33,388 bases of DNA from positions 1 through 33,388 of the forward strand of contig VBIU01000036.1 of assembly GCA_005880945.1 (NCBI GenBank), in the 5' to 3' direction. The position numbers and the translations under genes are program-made. This document shows positions 8,187-14,476 of this stretch, one piece after another (the stretch's first letter is position 1; every line of letters begins with the position of its first letter). The notes beneath the pieces were generated by a model. That model ran no database searches, was not told the DNA's origin, and was given only the letters and a program-made list of their open reading frames with translations. The DNA comes from Chloroflexota bacterium (GTDB lineage: Bacteria; Chloroflexota; Dormibacteria; Dormibacterales; Dormibacteraceae).

Positions 8187-8938
8187 GCCCAGGGCCCGAC
8201 CGAATGCGTGACGGCGGTCCAGCAGTCGAGGCCGGCGGTCGCCTGACGCGCCGACCGCTCGTCTGGGCATCGAGTGAAGAATGCCGAGCCGCTTCCCGTC
8301 ATCTGCCATTGCGGGCCCAGCCCTGCCGCGAACTCCTTCACTCGCGGCTCGACTCGTTCGGCGGCGGCGCGAAGCTGGTTCGGCCGGTCGCCATTCACGT
8401 CGTCCCACGCTCGGTAAACGGCCGCGGTCGAGAGCTCGACGCCGGGCCATGCGATCGCGAACCATGCCCGGTCGATCGGGAGCCGCGTGAGACGCTCGCC
8501 GCGACCTTCGGCCGTGGCCGCGCCGCCGTTGAGGAAGAACGGCACGTCGGCGCCGATGCTCGCTGCGACGGCGCCCAGGTCGACTTTGAGGTTGTGCAAT
8601 GCCGCGAGGCCCCTCAACGCCGCCGCTGCGTCCGAGCTCGCGCCCCCTAACCCGGAGCCTGGCGGGATGTGTTTGTCGAGGTGGAAGCGCGTGGGCAGGT
8701 CCCGACCGGCCTCTTGTTGCATCGCCTCGTGGGCCTTGAGGACTGAGTTGTCTCCGTCCTGGGGAACGGCGTGGCCGGTGGTCGTGATGCTGGTGCGGTC
8801 AGCCGGCGTCAACTCCAGCAAGTCGTGCAGGTCGATCGCCTGGATGTGTGTGCGGATTTCGTGGAACCCGCCTTCGGTCCGGCCGAGCACGGCGAGGTCC
8901 AGGTTCAACTTGGCCCGCGCGGGGACGACCAGGGTCAC
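8183..8938 (-). CDS. ispE: 4-diphosphocytidyl-2-C-methyl-D-erythritol kinase
   Basis: IspE phosphorylates CDP-ME in the MEP route to isoprenoids, including the undecaprenyl carrier of cell-wall precursors. The 251-residue GHMP kinase starts at GTG 8938 (MTLVVPARAKLNLDLAVLG), four bases overlapping the stop of the upstream gene as GTGA. The ATP loop PPGSGLGGASSDAAAAL is intact. A late GSGSAFF motif is the GHMP motif 3. FHEIRTHIQAIDLHD is the typical N-terminal block. Length is slightly below the usual 280-310 residues, mainly through a short C-terminus. No strong Shine-Dalgarno precedes the GTG, consistent with translational coupling. It is co-transcribed with murT and gatD, both concerned with lipid-linked wall precursors. 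Confidence 0.93.
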   Translation of the reverse strand: MTLVVPARAKLNLDLAVLGRTEGGFHEIRTHIQAIDLHDLLELTPADRTSITTTGHAVPQDGDNSVLKAHEAMQQEAGRDLPTRFHLDKHIPPGSGLGGASSDAAAALRGLAALHNLKVDLGAVAASIGADVPFFLNGGAATAEGRGERLTRLPIDRAWFAIAWPGVELSTAAVYRAWDDVNGDRPNQLRAAAERVEPRVKEFAAGLGPQWQMTGSGSAFFTRCPDERSARQATAGLDCWTAVTHSVGPWA

Positions 8939-9459
8939 CTGCCGGCTGGTCGCAGCTTCTCTCTGTACGCAACCGCCCTGTCGCGATAGTGCTGCGCGGT
9001 GATTCCGACCCAGTTGCCGGACGAACCATCGAGCGGCTTTTTGACGATCGCCGGGACGCCCGCCGCCAGGTGGCCGGGCGGCACCTCGCTGCCTTCGCCA
9101 AGCACTGCGCCCGCGGCCAGCAGGGATCCCGCGCCCAGGCGGCTCCGCTGCAGCATCGTCGCGCCCATGCCGACAACCGCGCCCTCCTCGACGATGCAGC
9201 CCTCGAGCTGCGCAGAGTGGCCGACGCTGGCGTTTGGTTCGATCAGAGTTGGCAGGTTTTTGGCGCAATGAATGACCGCGTTGTCCTGGACGTTGGCGCC
9301 GTCACCGATCCTGATCAGGGCCTCATCGGCTCGCAGGACAGCGCCAAACCACACGCTCGCGTTTGCCCCGACCTCGACGTCTCCGATGAGGACAGCGGTG
9401 GGTGCGATGTAAGCGTCGGGATGAACCGTTGGGCGTTTTCCGCCGAGCTCGAACTCCAC
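8935..9459 (-). CDS. Gamma-carbonic-anhydrase-like hexapeptide-repeat protein
   Basis: The 174-residue protein is built of hexapeptide repeats in the gamma-carbonic anhydrase/YrdA/PaaY arrangement: VHPDAYIAPTAVLIGDVEVG, ASVWFGAVLRAD, NVQDNAVIH, GHSAQLEGC and VVGMGA. In metal-binding members three histidines hold the zinc. Here His64 and His81 are kept, but the third ligand in the 'LHGC' position is Glu86 (LEGC). Carbonic anhydrase activity is therefore uncertain; it may bind metal differently or act as a trimeric scaffold or acyltransferase-like protein. The start is GTG 9459; GAGG lies close upstream. It heads the ispE-murT-gatD operon and is divergent from rpsT. Confidence 0.85.
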   Translation of the reverse strand: MEFELGGKRPTVHPDAYIAPTAVLIGDVEVGANASVWFGAVLRADEALIRIGDGANVQDNAVIHCAKNLPTLIEPNASVGHSAQLEGCIVEEGAVVGMGATMLQRSRLGAGSLLAAGAVLGEGSEVPPGHLAAGVPAIVKKPLDGSSGNWVGITAQHYRDRAVAYREKLRPAGR

Positions 9460-9466
9460 TGGCCTC

Positions 9467-9472
9467 TATAAT
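9467..9472 (+). promoter_or_regulatory. Probable rpsT -10 box (TATAAT)
   Basis: A perfect TATAAT stands 37 nt before the rpsT start codon in the short divergent gap. It predicts a leader of about 30 nt. No clear TTGACA-like -35 is seen. The reverse strand of the same AT-rich patch could also serve the divergent gamma-CA-like gene. Confidence 0.6.
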
Positions 9473-9509
9473 CCTAACTTCGTGCTCCTCTCCCACCTGG
9501 AATCGAAAC

Positions 9510-9905
9510 GTGGCTAAACGGACTGCCTCAGCGAAGAAGCAGGCGCGTTCGAGCGCCCGCAGGGCGCTGCGCAATCGCGCGGTGCGCTCTGAGGTCAAGA
9601 CCATGGTGGTGAAGGCGCGGCGCACGCTGACCGGCGGACCGGTCGCGGAATCGGAGCGATATGCGATCGCGCTCGAAGCGATCAAGTCGCTGGACCGCGC
9701 AGCCGCGAAGGGAGTCCTTCACCGCAACAACGCGGGTCGTCGCAAGGCCAGGTTGGCAAAGCAGCTGTCCAAGCTGGCGATATCGCCGGGCGCGGGCGAC
9801 GGGGCCAAGGCGGGCAAGGGCAAGAAGGCTCCGGCCACCGCAGCCAAAGCTGCGCCAAAAGCCGCTGCCAACGCCGCGGTCGCGTCCCCCTCCAAGAAGA
9901 AGTAG
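9510..9905 (+). CDS. rpsT: 30S ribosomal protein S20 with a long Ala/Lys tail
   Basis: S20 binds 16S rRNA at the base of the small subunit. The core (MAKRTASAKKQARSS... to about residue 90) matches the family in length and sequence: three basic helices with the typical LDRAAAKGVLHRNNAGRRKARL end. The start is GTG 9510. Upstream in-frame codons exist, but S20 always begins MA[KN]. The usual protein is about 87 residues; this one has 131. The extra 40 residues are a low-complexity Ala/Lys/Gly/Pro tail ending SPSKKK. It faces holA with 11 nt between the stops. Confidence 0.95.
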   Translation: MAKRTASAKKQARSSARRALRNRAVRSEVKTMVVKARRTLTGGPVAESERYAIALEAIKSLDRAAAKGVLHRNNAGRRKARLAKQLSKLAISPGAGDGAKAGKGKKAPATAAKAAPKAAANAAVASPSKKK

Positions 9906-9911
9906 ACGCCT

Positions 9912-9926
9912 GCGGCTCAGAGCCGC
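9912..9926. terminator. Short GC hairpin between rpsT and holA
   Basis: GCGGCT and AGCCGC pair as a 6-bp GC-rich stem with a 3-nt loop, lying in the 11-nt gap and the last codons of holA. With no U-tract it is only a weak candidate for a shared terminator of the convergent genes. Confidence 0.3.
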
Positions 9927-10870
9927 GTGAGCAAGACCTCCAGGCCCAGCTCAGCGTCGACCTGGCCCGACTTCACCTCCCACTCGTAGTCGCGGATCGC
10001 GCGTAGCGCAGCTTCAAGGCGCTCGGTGTCGGCATCTTTGGCGGCGTCGTACGCCTTCTGCAAAACAAAGCGATGCTCGGACATGCGTTCCTGGACCTGG
10101 GATAAAGACTCTCCGCGATCCTGGCGCGCGCGGACCTGCAGCACGAGAGCCACGTGGCGCGCCATTCGGTACGCGACCGAGGTCGGCTGAAGGCCGCCCC
10201 GCGTGAGCCCTCGGGCGATCTTCAACGCCTCCGCGGTCGGGCGTGGAAGGAGGTTGTCGGTGAGCTTGAAGATCTCGTCCTCGCGACCGCCGGCAAGCAG
10301 CTCGCCGATGGCCTCGGGGGTGAGCGTGGAACCCGAAGCCTTGTACGCCGCAAGCTTCTTGAGCTCCGAGTCGACGATGCTGAGGTCAGGAGGTGTGACG
10401 CGCACGACCTGCGCTGCAATCGCGGGCGTCAGCCCGTGATCGACGGCTCGCTTTGCCGCCCACTCGCTGAGAGCTCGCCCCTTGAGCGGCTGCATCTCCT
10501 CGACGGTGCCGCCTGCCGCGATCACGGCCTTCGCCAGCTTTCCGGCGGCGGACAGGCGACCCGCGATCGTGATGAGAACGCGGGTGGTCGGCGGTATTTC
10601 CTTCAATGCCGCCGCCAGGGCTTCGCTTCGCGCGGGCTGCGCCATGCGCGCGTAGACGATGCGATAGGGATCGAGAAACGGCGCCTGCAGGACGGCATCC
10701 TCCAGGCGTGCTGGAGTAAGGCCCTGGCCTTCGAGCGTGTCCTGGCCGAAATCCGACACGAGCTCTCGGCGCCAGTCTTCGAGCGTCGCGCGCGCTCGCT
10801 CGTCGACGAGGAACCGCTCCTCACCGTGGAGCAGCAGAACCGCACGCCGTGCGGCCGGCGTCTTTGCCAT
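9917..10870 (-). CDS. holA: DNA polymerase III delta subunit
   Basis: HolA opens the beta clamp in the replicative clamp loader. The 317-residue protein shows the expected delta features: an N-terminal AAA-like domain without a working P-loop (AVLLLHGEERFLVDERA), the central APFLDPYRIVYARM block, LKGRALSEWAAKRA, and the C-terminal helices with ELKKLAAY and AGGREDEIFKLTDNLL. The adjacency comEC-holA facing rpsT is a widespread conserved arrangement and supports the call. ATG 10870 has GGGAG only one base upstream, too close to be a normal ribosome site. A TACGAT box ends 7 nt before the ATG, so it may be read from its own leaderless transcript as well as from comEC. Confidence 0.93.
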   Translation of the reverse strand: MAKTPAARRAVLLLHGEERFLVDERARATLEDWRRELVSDFGQDTLEGQGLTPARLEDAVLQAPFLDPYRIVYARMAQPARSEALAAALKEIPPTTRVLITIAGRLSAAGKLAKAVIAAGGTVEEMQPLKGRALSEWAAKRAVDHGLTPAIAAQVVRVTPPDLSIVDSELKKLAAYKASGSTLTPEAIGELLAGGREDEIFKLTDNLLPRPTAEALKIARGLTRGGLQPTSVAYRMARHVALVLQVRARQDRGESLSQVQERMSEHRFVLQKAYDAAKDADTERLEAALRAIRDYEWEVKSGQVDAELGLEVLLTRL

Positions 10871-10877
10871 GCTCCCG

Positions 10878-10883
10878 ATCGTA
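10878..10883 (-). promoter_or_regulatory. Possible leaderless -10 box of holA (TACGAT)
   Basis: TACGAT ends 7 nt before the holA ATG, in the 28-nt gap after comEC. That places the predicted transcription start at the start codon. It is one of six similar cases in the window. Confidence 0.4.
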
Positions 10884-10898
10884 CCTGCGGCTGGTGCC

Positions 10899-13142
10899 TT
10901 ACATCGCCAAGGTGATGGTGCCCTCCTGGTCGGTGCGCAGCACCGTTGGTGGGAAACCGACGGCGAGCCGTCCCGGCCCGCGAGAAGCGATCAGCTGCAC
11001 GCCTGGACCGGCTGCCCGCTCGAGCTCTGGCGCGAGGAGGCTGCGGCCGCCGTTCGGGAGCAACAGATAGGTGCACGGTCCCATCAGCCTTGTCGCGGCC
11101 GCGGTTTGCGCTTCGATGTCGAGGTCGCTGAGGTCGCAGAAGGTGCGGCCGGACGGCGCGACCAATCGCAATGCGAGGTCGGCTGCGCCGACCACGTCGC
11201 CCGGGGCTCCAGGCTCGGGAGCAAGGATCTCGATAGTGAACCCTGCGATTCGCACCGTGGCGCCTGCCCGCATTCGCGCGATCGCGGCGCCTCGCGCGGT
11301 CGCCTCCAGGGCGGCAGTGCGCCAAGCCGAACCGGTGAGCTGCGCGTCTGGAACCAGCACAGTGGCCGCCCGGCGGTCGAGCCCGGAGAACCCGCCGACG
11401 TGACCGAGTGAGGGGGCTGTGATGGCGACGGCGTCGAGATTCAGCTGCCAGGGCGGAAGCTGGGCGCCCAGCTCATCCTTCAATCGCTGTGGGCTTGATC
11501 CTGAGTCGAGGAGGATCACGCCTTGGGGCCCTCGCAGCAGGACCGCCTGGCCGTCACCGACCGCGAGCACGCTCACCTGAGGTGGCGCGGTCGCCCATGC
11601 CGCAAGTGCAGCTCCCGCGATGAGTACCGGTGCAAGGACGGCTGTCGCAAGGGCAGCGAGGCGCTTGCGCCCGTGGACGTGCGCGCCGGCGATTGCGGGG
11701 CCGAGGGCAGAGTAGTAGGCGAGGCCGGCCCAGGTCGGAAACTGCCGCACGGACAGTGCGGCGAGCGGCACTCGCGCCAGCAGGTATGAGACCTGCTCCA
11801 CATAGGCGAGGAGTCCGGTCAGAGGCAGGGCGGCGAGGCGGGCGATCTCGGGGGCGAAGGCCGCCAGCGGGCCGAGGAGAAGGCCCACCGCGACCAGCGA
11901 GGGAAGGATCGGCAGAGTCAGCGCGTTGGCCAATGGGGCGATCGGTGAGAGAACGTGAAAGTCCGTCGCCATCATCGGCAGAGTTCCGATCTGGGCGGCG
12001 CACGTGACTGCGAAGGGCTCGCGCAGAACGGCCGGCATCCTGGGTAGGCGCTGTTCGATCGCCGGCGTCAGCAGGATGATTGCCGCGGTGCCGGCGAACG
12101 AAAGCTGGAAGCCGACGTCCCACGCCAGCTCGGGTCGCCAGGCGAGCATCCCAGCGGCGGTGAGTGCGAGGGAGGTCCAGACGTGCGACGGCCGCCCCAG
12201 ACGCGAGGCAGCGATCGCGAGTCCACCCATGATCGCGGCCCGCATCGCCGCAGGCGTGGCTCCGCCCACCAGCGCATAAAGGCCGACGAGCGCCAGGGCG
12301 GGCCACGCTGCGTGACGGCCAAGTGCCGGCCGGAGCGCGCCCTGCACGATGCGCGCGAAGACGGCCACCTTCAGGCCGCTCAACACGAGTAGGTGGATGA
12401 GCCCGGTGGCGATGAGCGCGTTCTGAAGGCCTGGTGGAATTCCCTGGCGTACCCCGAGCACGATGCCGAGCAACACCGAGGCATGTGGCGCCGGAAGCGC
12501 CCGCTCGAGCGCGGCGATGTAATGGGCGCGCAGCCAGCCCGGGACCTTGGCAGGACCGGCGCCCGCGCCCACCACATCGAAGGTCGTCGCGACAACCTCG
12601 AGAAAGACGTGCCGCTGCGCCAGGTAGGCGCGGCGATCGAACGTGGGCAGGTCGCGCGGCAGCGCCAGCTTGCCGGTTGCCTGTACCTGGTCGTCGAATG
12701 CCGCCTCCTCCGGTCCGCGCCAGCGCACCAGGAGATTGCCGATGCCCGCAGCTGGGACACCGTCGATGGAGATGCGGTCGGGTTCGATAAGGGCTTCGGA
12801 ACCGCCAGCGGCCTGGCGGCTGTCATCGGCCACGCGGCCGGTGAGGCTCGCGGTTTGACCTACGACGGCGAGCGCGCGCCCCGCAGCCTGCGCATCTGTC
12901 GCCGGAAGCTCCGCCCGGGCGACTGCCATGAGGGCGAACGCCAGGGCGATCGAAAGCACGGCCGGTCGGACCAATAACGCAAGACCGAGCAGTGGGATCG
13001 ACAGGGCGACTGCCAAGGCGCCGAGCATTGGTTGAGCCGGCGCGAAGACGACGGCGGCGGCGAGAGCGACCGACCACGCCATCGCGACGACAAGCGCGGG
13101 AAAACGCGCGAGCCTCCAGAGCCCGCCCCCGTCGGTTTCCAT
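10899..13142 (-). CDS. comEC: ComEC/Rec2-family membrane protein with degenerate metallo-beta-lactamase domain
   Basis: ComEC forms the inner-membrane channel for incoming single-stranded DNA in natural transformation. The 747-residue protein has N-terminal membrane segments, a soluble OB-like region (TGRVADDSRQ... to ~200), the multi-pass Competence domain (GLIHLLVLSGLKVAVF, ALVGGATPAAMRAAIM) and a C-terminal metallo-beta-lactamase-like domain (VLAVGDGQAVLLRGPQGVILLDSG). The metal motif expected as T-H-x-H-x-D-H reads TAPSLGH near residue 575, and the later aspartate/histidine motifs are also unrecognisable. Nuclease activity is therefore unlikely. ATG 13142 is used; GTG 13145 would overlap the comEA stop as GTGA. 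Either way the two genes are translationally coupled. Confidence 0.9.
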   Translation of the reverse strand: METDGGGLWRLARFPALVVAMAWSVALAAAVVFAPAQPMLGALAVALSIPLLGLALLVRPAVLSIALAFALMAVARAELPATDAQAAGRALAVVGQTASLTGRVADDSRQAAGGSEALIEPDRISIDGVPAAGIGNLLVRWRGPEEAAFDDQVQATGKLALPRDLPTFDRRAYLAQRHVFLEVVATTFDVVGAGAGPAKVPGWLRAHYIAALERALPAPHASVLLGIVLGVRQGIPPGLQNALIATGLIHLLVLSGLKVAVFARIVQGALRPALGRHAAWPALALVGLYALVGGATPAAMRAAIMGGLAIAASRLGRPSHVWTSLALTAAGMLAWRPELAWDVGFQLSFAGTAAIILLTPAIEQRLPRMPAVLREPFAVTCAAQIGTLPMMATDFHVLSPIAPLANALTLPILPSLVAVGLLLGPLAAFAPEIARLAALPLTGLLAYVEQVSYLLARVPLAALSVRQFPTWAGLAYYSALGPAIAGAHVHGRKRLAALATAVLAPVLIAGAALAAWATAPPQVSVLAVGDGQAVLLRGPQGVILLDSGSSPQRLKDELGAQLPPWQLNLDAVAITAPSLGHVGGFSGLDRRAATVLVPDAQLTGSAWRTAALEATARGAAIARMRAGATVRIAGFTIEILAPEPGAPGDVVGAADLALRLVAPSGRTFCDLSDLDIEAQTAAATRLMGPCTYLLLPNGGRSLLAPELERAAGPGVQLIASRGPGRLAVGFPPTVLRTDQEGTITLAM

Positions 13143-13720
13143 CACAGCGTCAGGTAGCGGCGCGCGACGACGAAGTCAGCCTCGCTCATTCCGAGGATGA
13201 CGACGAGCTCGCTCGTCGACTCGAACCCTCCGTAATTGGCGCGGTAGTCGACCACCTCCTGCGCGAACGCCTCGGTGAAGCCGGGCACCAGCGCGAGCTC
13301 ATCGACTGTCGCCGAGTTGAGGCTTGTGCGACTGATGACGGTGCCGCCGTCTGCGCCCTTGACGAAGGGAACCTTGATCTGCTCACCGTCCTTGAGCCGG
13401 CCGGCGAGGTTTGGCAACCGGGCCGGATCGGCGTCGGCGGTAAGACCGCCGGCAGCCGCGATGGCGTCGTACACACGATCCCCGCGGGGCACGCGATACA
13501 GCCCGGGCCGCGCAACCGCTCCGGTCACGTCCACCAGGAGACCTGCCGGCGGCGGCAGCTCGAGAGCCGTGCTCGGAGGAGTAACCAAGCTGGCGGCTGC
13601 CGGGTGCGCCGATGCCGAGTAAACGTATGCGCCTGCCACCGCGCCGACTCCGATCAGGACCGGGAGGCCCATCATCAACAGATGCTTCCAGCCCGGAACA
13701 AGCCGAAGGTGGCTCTGCAT
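13142..13720 (-). CDS. comEA: ComEA-type SLBB / helix-hairpin-helix DNA-binding protein
   Basis: ComEA is the membrane-anchored receptor that hands double-stranded DNA to ComEC. The 192-residue protein has one N-terminal membrane segment (MMGLPVLIGVGAVAGAYVY), a SLBB domain (LLVDVTGAVARPGLYRVPRGDRVYDAI split across residues 61-87) and a C-terminal pair of helix-hairpin-helix motifs (133-192). The canonical hairpins LPGIG and VPGIG read VPGFT (145-149) and ILGMS (175-179), so the second glycine of both is lost. ATG 13720 is preceded by TAGCTT ending 6 nt upstream, suggesting a leaderless transcript. It overlaps the comEC start. Confidence 0.9.
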   Translation of the reverse strand: MQSHLRLVPGWKHLLMMGLPVLIGVGAVAGAYVYSASAHPAAASLVTPPSTALELPPPAGLLVDVTGAVARPGLYRVPRGDRVYDAIAAAGGLTADADPARLPNLAGRLKDGEQIKVPFVKGADGGTVISRTSLNSATVDELALVPGFTEAFAQEVVDYRANYGGFESTSELVVILGMSEADFVVARRYLTL

Positions 13721-13726
13721 GGGGCG

Positions 13727-13732
13727 AAGCTA
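13727..13732 (-). promoter_or_regulatory. Possible leaderless -10 box of comEA (TAGCTT)
   Basis: TAGCTT fits TAnnnT and ends 6 nt before the comEA ATG, with no Shine-Dalgarno in between. It would drive the comEA-comEC operon. Confidence 0.4.
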
Positions 13733-13777
13733 TCGGGGCGCGAGCGCGGCGGGAACCTAGCCTGTAAAGCGGGGGCG

Positions 13778-13851
13778 TGGTTCCCGAGGAAGGATTCGAA
13801 CCTTCGGTCGAGGATCCAAAGTCCCCTGCCTTACCGCTTGGCTACTCGGGA
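13778..13851 (-). tRNA. tRNA-Gln (anticodon TTG)
   Basis: The reverse strand folds as a full cloverleaf. The acceptor stem is TCCCGAG/CTCGGGA, the D-arm GCC/GGC, the anticodon stem GGGGA/TCCTC (one G-T pair) and the T-arm GAAGG-TTCGAAT-CCTTC. The anticodon loop CTTTGGA gives anticodon TTG, reading CAA (and CAG by wobble). The discriminator is A and the 3' CCA is encoded (13778-13780). It is a stand-alone gene between comEA and a lipoprotein gene. Confidence 0.95.
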
Positions 13852-13858
13852 TCGCCTG

Positions 13859-13864
13859 ATTATC
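13859..13864 (-). promoter_or_regulatory. Possible -10 box of tRNA-Gln (GATAAT)
   Basis: GATAAT on the minus strand ends 7 nt before the mature 5' end of the tRNA. That would give a transcript starting at or just before the mature end. No -35 is clear. The rest of the gap to 13993 shows no other feature. Confidence 0.4.
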
Positions 13865-13993
13865 AAGAGTGAGCGGCCCTGCAGGCGCAGACCGCGGCGC
13901 CACAACAGTACGCGAACGTTCGGGAGTTGAGCGAGGGGCGATGGCGCCCGTGGCCGCGTGACCTCACCCGATCGAGTGGCGTTCTGTCCTGAG

Positions 13994-14434
13994 ATGAGGA
14001 AAGCGCTCCTGATCGCGCTCCTGGTGGTGACCGCAGCCTGCGGGGCGTATCGCTTTCCGGGTCCCGGAGGGGGCTCGGGCACCGTCAGCGGCCAGGTGAC
14101 CGCCTACCCGTGTGGCGGGCCGGTCGAGCCGGCGGCCCAGCCATGCATGCCGGGACCGGCGATGGATTGCCTTCCGAAGACGCCAAGCGGCTCTGTCTGC
14201 GGACCCTGGCCGCTGCCCGGGATGGCGCTCGCCTTCACGAACGGCAGCGCCACGGTCAGCGCCAAGACCGGCTCCGACGGGTTCTACTCGGTCCAGCTGC
14301 CTTCAGGGACCTGGTCCGTCGACGTGCCGGGATACGTGCGGATCATCAGCGGACCGCGGTCAGTGGTCGTGACCGCCGGCGCGGAGATTACCGCCAACTA
14401 CGTGGTCGACACAGGCATCAGGGCGGCGGCCTAA
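13994..14434 (+). CDS. Small lipoprotein with a carboxypeptidase-regulatory-like beta domain
   Basis: The 146-residue protein starts MRKALLIALLVVTAAC, a classic lipoprotein signal with Cys16 as the predicted lipidated residue, so it is probably membrane-anchored outside the cytoplasm. After a Gly/Pro linker comes GTVSGQVTAYPCGGPV..., then LPGMALAFTNG, SAKTGSDGFYSVQLPSGTWSVDVPGY and SVVVTAGAEITANYVVD. This is the pattern of a transthyretin-like CarboxypepD_reg beta-sandwich. Four further cysteines (CGG, CMPG, CLPK, CGPW) may form disulfides. A GTG 36 nt upstream is in frame but would bury the signal peptide, so ATG 13994 is preferred. No enzyme domain is present; function unknown. Confidence 0.75.
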   Translation: MRKALLIALLVVTAACGAYRFPGPGGGSGTVSGQVTAYPCGGPVEPAAQPCMPGPAMDCLPKTPSGSVCGPWPLPGMALAFTNGSATVSAKTGSDGFYSVQLPSGTWSVDVPGYVRIISGPRSVVVTAGAEITANYVVDTGIRAAA

Positions 14435-14457
14435 CGCGGCGGGCGAATTGGCCGGCT

Positions 14458-14474
14458 GCCAGGTCAACCCTGGC
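14458..14474. terminator. Short hairpin between lipoprotein gene and leuS
   Basis: GCCAGG and CCTGGC form a 6-bp stem with a 5-nt loop in the 42-nt convergent gap. There is no U-tract. It is a weak terminator candidate for either gene. Confidence 0.3.
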
Positions 14475-14476
14475 TG

